From contig JAFBJY010000293.1 in assembly GCA_016801885.1 (NCBI GenBank), forward strand, positions 1 to 64,000: a DNA stretch of 64,000 bases, in the 5' to 3' direction. A model generated the notes under the pieces. It saw only the letters and a list, made by a program, of their open reading frames with translations. It searched no databases and had not been told where the DNA came from. Every line of letters begins with the position of its first letter. Within the stretch, counting starts at the first letter, position 1. The position numbers were made by a program, and so were the translations under genes. This stretch comes from Toxotes chatareus. Its lineage: Eukaryota; Chordata; Actinopteri; Toxotidae. This document shows, in pieces, positions 38,921 to 51,002 of this stretch.

Positions 38921-41900
38921 GCCTATCAGGACACACAGGCACCCAGATGTGCTGGGTCATGAAACATCCTGGGATACAATAACATAGACACACACTGCAA
39001 ACACATACATATCTTGCATTTTGTATGTTTCTTGCATGACGCACACAAACAACCCCTCCCACAGACTCACACAAAGACACAGCTAGACAGAAACTAGACG
39101 GCATAAACAGACAAAGAGAAAGAAAATTGTATGAGGATGTGCTTTTGAAAACTGAAGTATGACACAAGCATGTGTGTGCACGCCAGCAGCTCACACATCC
39201 ATCTCCTTGAGAATTGGCTGCTGGTCTATAAATAGTTCCACTGGTATTACGTACAAATTACAAGCCATTACATCAGACAGGAGTTACTGTGGCAGATTAC
39301 AATTTAAAAGTCTATTAGTATTAGGCATAAGCCGCCAAGTAAGGATTCCATTACATGTGGGTGATGTTATGAAGCACTTAAAGAAGGAATGCAACCTGGA
39401 TAACAGCTGCAGCAGGGAGAGGACGGTCAGTGTTGGAAAAACACATAGGAAAAAAATCATAAAAAAAAAGGAAAACTACAGTTGTTGCAAAAATCCATTT
39501 TCTTTTGTTTTTTAGAGTTCCAAGGTTTCATATGTAGATTCCCCCTTGATGCCAGCTGCCATGTCAAGTTTTCCCTGAATCTGAAGCAAAGGGAATTCTT
39601 CAGATTAACACAAGGGATTTTTCTTCCCTCAGTTGAGCCTTCAGGCTGTGTACAATTATGGCTCACCCAACTTAACCACAACCCTTAAACGAACCTCAGC
39701 CCCTACATCCTCAACATCTGATTGGCTGAGCTTGTTGGCAACAGCATGACTTACTGTACTCTGTTTTGTTTTCATTTATGTTGAAGGTTGTATGTATCAG
39801 AGCTCACGAGTGCTTGCAAAGCAGATTAGGGATAGTTAATGAAATAATTATTTAAAGATATTTGGATAGTATAATATTGGTCAAAATTTGGTTATAGCAC
39901 TTTTAGATTAATTTAATTTTCAAATTGAATGGATAATCAGTCCCAAGGGGGGGAAAACTGAATGTAGTTTGCACTGATAATTGTCTATATGGAAACTTTT
40001 TTGGGGCTGGATTTTTGTCTTTCCAAGGGAAACTTTTCCCTCAATATTTTTCCTTTTATTTCATCTTCTTTGTCCTACAACACAACAACAAAGAGCTGTA
40101 GCCATTTATGAGCTGATTTGGGCCCCCATGACCCAAATTCCCATAGCTCCCCTCTTCCCATTAACAAGTGCCCCTATAAAGCCCTCTGATTAGTGGTGTG
40201 TGTGTGGCCTGGCCACCCCTGGAAAATGACGGCCGATGATGAGATGGAGACACAAAACCTGAATGAGCCTCAGACAATTGGTGTCCTCATAGTGCCTGTA
40301 GTCAGCAAGAGTTGGGGGCAAAGCCAAGAAAACTTGCTGACCATGAGGAAGGATGGTGAACTGTCCTTGTCATCCAATTTCAGCATCAAATTAAGACCCA
40401 AGACACAGAGGCTCATTAGCTCAGCGGAGCAAAAGAAGGCAGAAACGATTGAGGGGAACAGTGAAAGAGAGAATAGGAGGAGAAAAAGGGGAAGTAGGGG
40501 AGAGGAGTGGATGGTATAGAGAGAAATGTAGGAGCAAAAAAAACCCCAGTACACACTGACAATAACAAAGTCAGTACAGTGGCAGGCTGCCATCTTGCCA
40601 CTGTGCAGCCATGATCATGACCATACACTGTACAGTGTATTGATATTTAATAGGGCCCACAGAGCCTGCCTGTCAATGGAGTCTTAACCCCACTCAGGCT
40701 CAGTAAGTCAAAATTACACAAAATAAAAAATGTGTTTAAACCAGGTTATAACGGCTTATTTTAAATTAGATAAGATTTGTTAGCTCCATGGCCTTGCCTT
40801 AGGGCCTTCCTACCGGGACCTGGATATAATTTGATCATATATTTTGTTTGTTTGTTCAAAACGTAGGCTCAAATAAAAAAGGGTCCAATCTGTGTTGTGG
40901 AAATCTGTCCGCCCTCCTATTAATTTTTCAGGCTATTTATTTAATTTGAATTTCTAACAAAGGAACAGCTGGTTGAAAGCTAAAACATACCTTGTTACAT
41001 AAAACAAGAGATTTGTAATGCAAGTAATGGCAACACACTTCTTTAAAGGGCCATTTAAGAATGGGTTGACGGGAAAGAACCACCCTTGTCTATTTATACT
41101 GTACTTTTACGAGAAACACTTTAGATGGAGCCAAATATTCACCAAAAGGAGAAGCAAGTGGATGTTAATTGCCCACGGCTGATTGCCAGCAAACCTGGGA
41201 GCAAATGTCCTTTTCAGACCATGCTGATTTGGACCATTGTCCAATACAGCAGGAGGGCAGAAGGAGGGGGTAAATTTTGATTGGGCAAACAAAGCATCAC
41301 TGCGATTATGCAACTGGAAATGGTCCACTGGTTAATGAAAGCTGTCGTGTTGCACTGGCCTCAAGTAACGTGGTCTCAAATAAGGGTTGAGAAAAAACCA
41401 ACCCAGGGGACATTATATTTCTATATTTACATTTTAAATCTGGTAAAACTTAGGGTTTGGGACAAACAGACACAATTTTCTTATTCCACAAGAACAGTTG
41501 CAATAATTCGATTGAGGATCAAAACTACTGTATAAAAAGATATTATATAACAGCAACTTTGAAAGAACACTGCAGTTCAGCAGCACTAAGGGAAAATCTA
41601 CAGGTCTTTGTGTCTCATGAGTGTGAAAAAAGCCTGAAAATCACTGAAACTCAAACAATCATTTCCTCATTTGAGGAATCACAGAATGTGTCAAGTTCTG
41701 TCAAACTGTCCCTAATGAGAAGTTTACCTGGAGCCAAGACACAGTGTTTCCTGTCTCAAACTTTCTCCTTCTACTGACACAACCTACTTAAATAAATGGT
41801 ATTTCCCTCTTCCTTAAGTGTTCCATTCCATTCATGAGGAGAAAATAAAAGCACAAACATTAGAAAAAGACACTGGAACAAATAATTACAAATGAAAAGA

Positions 41901-42245
41901 TTCTTTCTTTTTTTCTGTCTCCGGATTCAGCTTTAACCCTGAGTTGTTTCTCTGTGATTTAACATCCTACATCCTTTCACACTTTCAAAAAAAAATGAAC
42001 TTATAGTTAAGAATATAGTAAAGAGTTTCTTGAGGTAAAGGGAAAAGAGCAGTAGATGAGCAATACAGCCAAAATAAACTAATAAAAAAGGGATCATGTA
42101 ATCACAATTTAAAAACTTTCATAATGCAAATAAATTAACACTTCTCAGCATCTCATTTTTCATTTTCTATTCTCTGTTTTTATCTTTTTTCTGTCTTTTT
42201 CTGGGTTCACAGCAGCAGTTCAGAAATTGAGCTGTCCTACTTTCC

Positions 42246-42262
42246 TGAGAGAGAGGGAGAGG

Positions 42263-42302
<40 letters not shown>

Positions 42303-42326
42303 GAGATAAGCAGAGAGAGAGGGAGA
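42246..42326. repeat. (GA)n microsatellite
   Basis: A long GA tract with imperfect flanks (GGGAGAGGGACAGAGA at the left, AAGAGATAAGCAGAGA at the right), in grb10 intron 3. Confidence 0.95.
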
Positions 42327-44360
42327 TGCAGTTCCATGACTCTCTATGAGTCCAACAGCCTGTTCAGCTTTTGGCCAGATGAAATGCCTACAGGCAGCAA
42401 CACATTGCTTCTTTGTGAAACACATGGACTAACACAGTCCTGGACACATGTGTATACACCTGTAGTACTACATTTATGAGTGTGTATGTATGAAACAAAA
42501 CACACACAGAAATTTTAAATGTAAAAGTTCTGGAAAAGTTTCACAAACTACACCCGAAATGTATCATCACCTTAATGTCTGGTTTTACATCAATATGGTT
42601 TCATAATCATAGTTTGCCATCAGAAAGACAAATCACGCACGCACATCTGATACTCTGACAATCTAAAATAGAGACAGGGATGGGGCCAGAGGGCACACAC
42701 TATCAGGGATTCTATTAGCTGCTGGAGTAATGGGATCTGCCCATTAGCTGGGTGAAAGTTGTGGCTTTCAATCTTCACTGCCTGCCTCTGGGACAAGGAG
42801 GAAGGATTAAGGGGATCATCCCCAGTGCCTGGGTGGTCCAGCCCCGGGCCCCGAAAGACATTTATTTGTTAAATTAATACAGAAATGAACTAAGTACAGA
42901 ATGAATTATTAACTCTTTTCTAATATTTAAGGCTTAAGCTTCTGCCATACCTCAGTGGACCATTAAATGCTCAGAATGGGATCTCTTCTAAACTATCATA
43001 AAATATTAACTGTGATGACATGATTTAATATCCACTTTTTTTTTTTTTTATTATTATTATTTATTTTTTTGCATTTATATCTACTGTAAACCCATTTGAG
43101 AGTCTGTCATTACCTTATTGATTGCCTGACATGTTGGCTACTCTGGAGTCTACCTGTTCTTCTTGTTTTCCTGGTGTCCCAAACTCAGTTCAGAATTGTT
43201 TTTTACTCAGTCAATGCACTGCCAACTAACTGAGGCTGAGCTGTTCCTGCACAGCAGTTCACTAGTCTCAAATACAGTGTCTCTTGAAACTGATCAGCAA
43301 AAGCCACAGTTGTAGTTTTTTGATAATTTTCACTGTTTTTTGCAGCACTGGGCTAAACATGTAAAGTGATATGTTTTTTTTTTGGGTTTTTTTCAATATA
43401 CCAATGTCTTTCCAGAGTGCTTGTTTTAGCAATCTATAGCTAAAGTCACTTTCGCTGCCTCAAGAAATATATGTTTTTATGCATAATCACAACAGCTGGA
43501 ATTTATTTTAGACCTCGTATTCCGTGGTTTTTCATTACTAGGCTGCCATGTGTGGACATCACGTGAGTTTTCTGTTACACTGCAGGCAGCGGATGTTAGT
43601 TGCAGATGGCTTAGTGGTGGCTTTGAAGTGACCTATTTTTACTGGGAAACATGTAATTTAATTTAGCATGTAACAGGATAATTTAACTAATATTTTGTGT
43701 TTTAAAAATCGCATAAGTGGGATGCTTCTTAAGAGTTAGCCATTAAATGTTGCTCTAAATGGTCTTGATCTTGGTGGGACACCATTGTTTGTGAGAGCGC
43801 CTTTTTTTATGATGCATGTTCTACTGCTATTGGTAATATTCAAATTCACAAACAAAATTTCACATGACCACAGTGGTTTGAAAGACGTATGAGATGTTGA
43901 TCTGTCCATCTGGCTTTAACCAACATTAAAGTCTTATTTATTTAAACAGAGCCCCTACTAGACTACTCTTTTCCCCACCTACCTTATTATTCACCGTGTG
44001 TTTGTGTGCCTGTTTGTGCATGTGTGTCCCTGTGGAGTGTGGCAGTAGCAGGTCTAGCTAGCAGGTCGAGGCATTTTCCATTTATGCGGGATAAATATGG
44101 CCCCGACACATGAGATGTTCCAGACTCAACCACAACCTGCCTGGCTCTCCTCCAGGTAGCATTTGTTCAGCAGCAGCCAAACAATTTGTATTTCACAGCA
44201 CCGAATGCTGCAATCCAACAGTCACCAGTGCAATTTGTATACGCTTTTGGGGGTGGGGTGTGTTGGAGAGAGAGAGAGCGAGTGAGCAGTCATGTATGCT
44301 GACAAAGGGTTACTGTACTGCCTGTATAGTCCCCTACCTCTGAAGAGAGCATCAGATAAC

Positions 44361-44391
44361 ATGTGTGTGTGTGTGTGAGAGAGAGAGAGAG
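44361..44391. repeat. (TG)n(AG)n compound microsatellite
   Basis: Eight or so TG repeats run directly into about seven AG repeats, about 380 bases from the candidate 18-nt exon. Confidence 0.92.
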
Positions 44392-44766
44392 GGGGGAGAG
44401 TTTGTATGTGGGCTTAGAGACTAGATATAATGAAGCCAACAGGCAGGCATGCATCAAAATATACACACATGGATACACACACGCACAAGCTCAATAAGCA
44501 TCCAGTTTGAGCACAGTATTTATATTCACATCAGTTACAAATAATCACACAGACGTAACAATCCAAGTGGTGTAAAAAATTAAATCACACACATGCACAC
44601 AAGTGCAACAAAAAACCCCACAGAAACATGACTATCGGTAATTACACAACAAGTGTCTTTTGTGTGTGTCTGTTTCGTGTGTGTGTATGCTCCGGGTTTT
44701 ACTTTAAGATCCATTTAAAAGGAGGCTGGCTGTTAGAAGAGTGAGCGCAGATTTTCGCTGTGTCAC

Positions 44767-44784
44767 CTTGATTTCTGCAGCAGC
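44767..44784 (-). CDS. grb10: grb10 exon 3 candidate: 18-nt microexon AAAEIK
   Basis: A strong acceptor (TGATTTTTCCCACAG) and a donor (GTGACA) enclose exactly 18 bases, GCTGCTGCAGAAATCAAG, read as AAAEIK in phase 0. It lies between the PNPFPEL exon and the RA exon, and the RA exon also begins in phase 0. Mammalian GRB10 has an AAAKQ segment at just this place, immediately before the RA domain. The match is short and rests on memory of the family, so a chance splice-like site cannot be excluded. The exon is free of indels. It is isolated by a 6.1-kb intron on one side and a 10.4-kb intron on the other. Confidence 0.55.
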
Positions 44785-45980
44785 CTGTGGGAAAAATCAG
44801 CACTACAATGAGAAGAGAAACACACACATGCACATACTGCTGCACTACTTGTAAAGACCAATATACATTAGGACATACACATTACACACCAAATACACAA
44901 ACTGAACCCTCCTTGAAACACACCCTCTTTTAAAAAACACACACGCACGGGGGCCCCCCCGACGTTCCCACACTGAGGCCAAAGTTTGGCTTCGACAGCA
45001 TTCCATTCTGCTTTTTCCATTTACAGGGAAAATCTGCCCCTGACCTGGGGGTATTTCCAACATTCAGGAAGGAGGGAGCAGGGAAAGCCATGCTTCAGGG
45101 CTAAAGAGAGTAGAGGGGGATGGATCAGGGCCCCTCATTTATGCACCGGTGTTTTAGTTTAAATCCTGCTGCCTTCTTTCAACAACAGAATGGATGCTTT
45201 GAGAATTTCTTTGTTAAACTGCCTTGTTAAATTGATAATTCATTGCTTAGAAGCTAAAGATGTTTCAGATATCACTTGGGGATAAGGAGATATTGTTTTC
45301 TGTTTTATTTTTTTAAGCTGCACAAGTTTTTTATGAACATATGGATCAAGTGGGTGGTGTTCTAAAGGAATTTTCACTGTTGCAGTCACTGCAGGTTGAA
45401 ACTTATGCTCAAAATTTTCTGAAAAAAACATTTTGTTTTCTGTAGGTGACAGTTGTGTGTTTCTGTTTAGCTACTGTATGTTGGTGAGAGTCATTCATGC
45501 AACCACAATTCCTCACATTTTCACCCACACAGAGTTCATTGACTCAGCATATCGAAAAACTTTTTCAACTGTAGTGGACTAGCATCATGAGTAGTGTTAG
45601 ACATTCATTCTCCCTTCATATGCTGCAGCATGATCTGGTGTATTGATAGTAACATCAGTCTCTTAGCAGCTTGTCAAGGCTGAGATGCAAAGAGAGACAG
45701 TATTCTAGCTGTTTCATCACTGCACCACACCTTCCTTGCTATTTCTCTGCCCAGAGTAAGAAATTGATAGAAGCTAATAGGATTCTTGTAATTTTATAAA
45801 TTTTAGTCTAATATGGGTGGGGGTGAGATTTAAATTCATCTAAAGCAGTTGCATGATGGAGGCTAGCAATCATGAGCTCATCATTCAAATTATACTTCAA
45901 CAGTACACTTTGATACTGGCAGATTCACAAATGCTTTTTGATGTTGTCAAAGCTTTGAAGTCTATGGGGGCAAAGCATGC

Positions 45981-46030
45981 AGAAAGAGACAGAGACAGAG
46001 AGAGAGAGAGAGAAAGAAAGGAAAGAAGAG
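45981..46030. repeat. (AG)n purine-rich microsatellite
   Basis: An imperfect AG tract ending in AAAG and GGAAAG repeats, in grb10 intron 2, close to the 9-nt microexon candidate. Confidence 0.88.
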
Positions 46031-46159
46031 GTGGAAAGGTGATCAGCACCATCATCATTGAGTAAATTTTAAGATCCTTTCAGGGATGCTTGGCACAGCA
46101 GCTGCAAGAATATAATCCAGATGAGAAATAGACAGAAAAGGATACTAACGTGATCTCAC

Positions 46160-46168
46160 CCTGAAATC
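46160..46168 (-). other. Candidate 9-nt microexon (GATTTCAGG) in grb10 intron 2
   Basis: The acceptor TTTCTTCTTTTTCTGTATTTCAG and the donor GTGAGATC lie only nine bases apart on the gene's strand. Nine bases keep the frame, and in phase 0 they would add DFR. It sits upstream of the 18-nt candidate exon. No matching peptide in mammalian GRB10 is known to me. Confidence 0.25.
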
Positions 46169-48999
46169 CTGAAATACAGAAAAAGAAGAAACATGTCTTC
46201 TAGCTTTTCCCTTGTAGCAACAAAACAAAAATATATATATAGGAAAGCGACGGTGAATGAAAATGCATTTTACATATTTATATTCAGTGATTTCCTGATA
46301 GATACCGCAAAAGATGCGGGAAGTATGTGCAAACATATAGATTCTGTAGATTAAATGACAGAGGAAAACACAATACTTATATTGTTAAAATACATATATA
46401 TATATACATATATATGCAGTGTTAGTATTATCCACGCTCAAAAGCTTTGTATGTACTTATGTGCATTCTACAACCTGATTATGTGCTGCAATATGTCTGT
46501 ACATGTTGCTTTTATCGCTAAACCAATACTTATAAAAAGGTCAATATTTGCATAACCCCGAACATTTTACATTCTGAGCTGTAAAACCTTCAATGTAAAA
46601 AACACATTACATAAACAGGTAAATATTTGTATAACCTGACATTTTTATACTATTTGAAGCGGTTCCAATTTAAGAATAAAAAGGATTATTTTTTTAATGC
46701 TAGAAAGCATGCTAGCAAGTTTGGTCAACCCTGATGATACAGAAAGCTTTTTTTTTTTTTTTAACAGACTTGTGAACTGGGCAATGATGCTGGCACTGAG
46801 CACCAACAGCCCATTTGTTAAAATTTTTAGTGCCAATCAACCATCACTGCTTGTCTGGCACCATGCTCTATTTTAGGCCTCTTATCATCATGTGTGAATA
46901 AGATTCATCGAAATGGGCTAAATTGTCACAGAACACGCTGCACTGTGCCCTGCCTAGCTAAAATCAACAAGAAATTGAACTGAACTAAAAGTAAGGGACA
47001 AAAGGTGGAGGGATGCAGGAAACACTGGGACAGACCCAAGATAAACACTGACATACAGTCCAAGAAATGCAGAGATAGACAGACCAATAGGAAGATAATG
47101 AAACACAGACAAGAGAAGCAGAGACAGGGCGGATCCTCCCTACCATAGAGCACAGTGAGCACAGGACATCCAGTCCAAGTACAGTAAATCCAAAAAATCA
47201 GCAACCCATCGATCAAATCAGTGTTCCACACTAGGGGCGATGGGGCAAATATGGGAACACAGTGTCCAAGTAAGCACATAACAGCATCTCTATTACACTA
47301 CTGCGGACAGACTGTCAAGAACCTAGACTGTGAAAATTAATGGATACACCTAACTGCCTCGATTCAAGGCTTCTTTTAGGTTTTTCCATTGCACGCAATG
47401 GATTCACAGGCCAAGCTTCCACATTTTTTAATGTAGTACTGCTTTGGCCAGCTGGCTGTATATGGAAAGATGAGTGTAGTTTTAGAATTCCATAAAAACC
47501 CCGATTATGTTTTAGTAACCCTAGCAGCAAAGAAGTCAGTTGTTTATGGACGCGGGCCCCTTCACACTCTTTCATACATACCACACTGGGCTGGGGCCAG
47601 AGCTCACAGACGGCAGTCCTGAGTTAGATGTTCTTTTAAACATCCTGGGGTCATTCAATCATTCTGATTTAGGCTTATATCTTTCTTCATTAATGCTACA
47701 CTTCAAACAGCAGCTTGAATATTGGGGTTTGGCACACATACACATACTGTAAAACATCAGGAAGCTTCAGCAGCATTGCCTGGGCAGTATGAGCAGCACC
47801 AAGCTTTTTATTTCAGTGCATTTTCTATACAGCTAAGGAGACAAGCTGAGAGGGTAGACTAAGAGTGGAGAATGAAGGAAGACAGGAGGACGGGCAGCAG
47901 AGGAAAGGAGGTAATTGGGAATCATATGGCCATGTCAAACAGCTTGCCCAAAATTCCCGACAGCTCGACTGGCCCCCCTTCCTCCTGGCAGAGGCCAAGG
48001 AGTGAGGTAAGGAGGAAAGAGGGGCAGAAGCAGAAGTCTGTCAGAAAGCCCTGGAGGTGGAAAATTCAGTAAAAAAACAGAGAAAATTCTCAACAGCAGG
48101 CTGGCTGACTGGGCTGGGTGTTTGGAGGCAGGAAGAGGGGGAGATAGAGACAGACGGACAAAGAGTGATAAACAGACCAAAAAAAAAAAAACACGCCACA
48201 AAAACACATATGGTTGAAATAATTTAAGGGGCAGAGGTCTTAGAGAGTGGGGTGGGAACAAAACCACCTGTCACAATCACACTTGTCAGACCTCAAACAG
48301 ATCACCCAGTTCTTCTTATAAAGTCTCTGAACCACCCCAAGGGGGGAATACGGTTTGAAGGAAGCAATTTTACCACCATTCCCCGGGCCTCCGGCTGACC
48401 CCAGAGGCGTGTGTATGTGTGATGAGACGGTTTATGGAGTTTTTTTCTGTGAAAGGTGCTGAATTGAATTTCCACCAAGAACAACCAAATGAGACATACT
48501 TTCCATTGCATCAACAATGGATAGACACTGCCAATGCTGTAAATAGTTTACAGAACTCACAAAGACAAACAGGCAGGCGGAGCACAAACACACACACAGA
48601 CATGCATCTGAAAAGAAATACACCCCTGTGCATGGACGGATGCAACGACGCGCCACCAAGTTTACACTAGTGTCTGATTAGTGTGTACTGTAACACACAC
48701 GAGGAATTCAGTTTTCAACAGCTTTCCCGCATTGCCTTCATTGCAAAGGTTTGGGTCCATGCAAACAAAAACCAGTAAAACTGTTTTTCCTATTGAGGAA
48801 AAGTTACCTTACAGGCAGTTTAAGATTTAGTACATTTTGAGCAGATGTATGGCAATATTCAACACATGATGCAAAACTGATGTTTTCAATGAGGTAAATT
48901 ACACTCAGTTGAATTCTTAGTTTCTATTAAGACTTGAGCAGATGAGAAAATTCTGTCAACTTTATCGAGAACTGGTGAAAACAAACCATGTTACAGTGG

Positions 49000-49410
49000 C
49001 TTGACAGTATTCTGACACCTTTACTTTTTGTACACTTGTTGTTGATTTAATTGTGAATGGTAAACTGGGATTTTTAAACCCCCACAGAACGCCTGTGGAG
49101 AAAACTGAAGATGGCAGTTCCATCCAGTCTGATGGAGTTTGAGGACCCAGGGAAAAATGGATAGACTGCCCAAATCAAGGTGTCCAGGCCTTTTGAGACT
49201 TCCCCCAAAAATATTCGAATTTTAGTTGCTGCCAAACGGCTTCTACAAAGACGAATTAAGGTTCTGAGTATTTTTTTAAAAGAATTTTTTTTTAGTTTTT
49301 AATATATCTACAAAAAATTTTTAAACATGTTTTACTTTGTCAAATGGGCAACAATTTGCACTGGGGCCCATCTTTATAAAAGTAATGTAAAATGCGCATA
49401 ACTGTAATCA
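49000..49410 (+). mobile_element. Tc1/mariner-like transposon remnant (fish type)
   Basis: The left part (TATTCTGACACCTTTACTTTTTG ... TTGATTTAATTG, with gaps) resembles the terminal region of Tc1-like elements common in fish, which begin near TATTCAGACCCCTT. From about 49,085 the plus strand follows the 3' end of the transposase gene: ACGCCTGTGGAGA, AAGATGGCAGTTC, GACTGCCCAAAT, then a copy of the C-terminal TTGCTGCCAAA..GCTTCTACAAAG text and a GTTCTGAGTATTT stretch. The central transposase region is missing and the frame is broken, so it is an internally deleted, dead copy. Ends are approximate; no target-site duplication was confirmed. Confidence 0.8.
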
Positions 49411-50894
49411 AAGTCAAAGGCAGATCTATTGGATAGACACTGGCTCAAAAAGAAACGTAGTCTGCATTTGTGATTTTTACTGACCACCTGGACAAATTTT
49501 TAAAATTTTATCATCTGATTACTGTAAGATCACAGAAATAATTTACTCCCCCACTAATTTTCCAACTCCCTGCCTCTTCCAATACCTGGCTCCACTGCAT
49601 GGTCTATACTCACTCTTAACAGGATATCTGGGAGTTAAAATAAAAAAAAATTCCCTGTCCCACACAGGTCATCCAGCCTAATAAATTGGTTTTTTTGAAT
49701 ATTTACCAGACTTCACTTAGCCAAAATTATGTCACAGTCCCGTAATTCAATCCAAGCTCATAACCACTTTAAACATTAATCTTGACCTATTACCAAATGA
49801 ACTGGATTTTCCCCTACAGTGTTAATTTATTCACAGCTAATAATCGCCTGCAACATTCCCACAAAGAAAGGAACACATAAAGACTAGAATGAAATTTAAC
49901 CTTTAATACTTAGTCCAGATTGTATTAGAACCCTTATTTATGTCACAAAGGTAAATCAAAGTTACTGCTTCCTAATCTTGAAGCATTCACCCGATGGCAC
50001 AGGTTTATCAATTCATCAGGTGATTTAGAGCTACTGTTTTCAAGGAGCAGGTCATATTAAACCAGACTTTATTTTGCCAAAGCAACTTCACTGGGAAATT
50101 TAGGTCCGCACATGACCCGAAAGGTCGATCGCAGTCAGGACTATTTATGAGAAAAGTCCTCCTCAACATTACTGTAAACTGGTATGTTATCAACAGCATT
50201 GGTTGGCCCCATATGAAGATCATTGTGATGAGAGGGACTCTGACCCGGGAATAGACCAGAACATCCCTAAATCTTTTCAGACATGAACACACAATGAAAA
50301 AGGCTCACAGAATGCAGCCATGTGTGCAGGCACACACACAACCCCGACAACCGAACACACACTCAAGCTGTTACCTCCACTCTTTTACCTATTCTATTTT
50401 TTTCTCAAAAGCCACAAACCCTGTTGAGCACACACATGCACTGTACAGTACAGTACCATCATATGCAAGCAATCAACATGCCTCAGATGAGCAAAACATG
50501 GGGCAGATGTAAAATAGGGGAAAAATTTCCCAAATGCTTATAACCAATACAAAGCTGACCACCAAAAACAGCTGATTTTGATATTCAAATTCTGCAAAAA
50601 AAAATCCTCCAAAACAAGGAACTTGGGGTCCAATGTCTCAGTATCAATTAAAAATAAATCAAAATCAGCAGATGTTTCCATCCGTTTTCAAAAAAAGGAA
50701 AAGATCTGACATGGTCTCCCATCCTGTATAAGAAAATTTTGTGCTCATACAACCCACTCCAAATTATAATGTAGAGTGAAAATTTAAGTTTTTTTCTTTT
50801 TCGGTTTCCCGAAAAGTAAAGTCTCCCGCAAGAGATGACATTTCAAGAGTCTTTTGTTGGTTTTGACTAATAATTGCCAGTGGAGGGGTTTTCC

Positions 50895-51002
50895 AGGAGG
50901 TAGGGGCCCAGGACTGAGGGACAGGTGAGCTTGTGACTGCAAGTTCGGGAAGGGTTGGGGATGGCCGAGAGATGATGTTTCAGTGTGCCCTCCTTTCAAC
51001 TC
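50895..51002 (-). CDS. grb10: grb10 exon 2: proline-rich PNPFPEL segment
   Basis: The minus strand reads, with frameshifts, a basic start comparable to RLQEE, then TSSL, AIPNPFPEL, and a proline-rich end SPVLSPGPLPPG. The P(S/A)IPNPFPEL motif is the strongest fingerprint of the Grb7/10/14 family upstream of the RA domain. A pyrimidine-rich tract (TTTGTCCTGTTCCCTGTCC) precedes it, but the AG dinucleotide reads CGG in this assembly; the donor near 50,895 also lacks a clean GT. Both ends are therefore approximate by a few bases. The splice defects fit the base-deletion errors seen in the other exons. It sits about 2 kb downstream of the previous coding exon. Confidence 0.85.

Larger units (their letters stand above)
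34378..44766. other. grb10 intron 3: microsatellites and two cryptic-exon candidates
   Basis: This is the longest intron in the window, about 10.4 kb. It contains the microsatellites listed separately and the exon-like segments near 36,004-36,046 and 36,208-36,265. The rest shows no coding signal that I recognise. The sequence here looks better polished than that around the satellite or after 53,800. Confidence 0.6.
44785..50894. other. grb10 intron 2: Tc1 relic and one microexon candidate
   Basis: About 6.1 kb. It contains the Tc1/mariner relic near 49,000-49,410 and a splice-site pair around 46,160-46,168. No other feature was recognised; open frames near 47,000, 47,500 and 48,000 lack family motifs. 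Confidence 0.6.

Noticed and set aside
47872..48072. Plus-strand SNSLPKIPD text resembling the SLP.IPNP motif of GRB10
   Set aside because: It lies on the opposite strand from the gene and lacks NPFPEL; the true motif exon is at 50,895-51,002.
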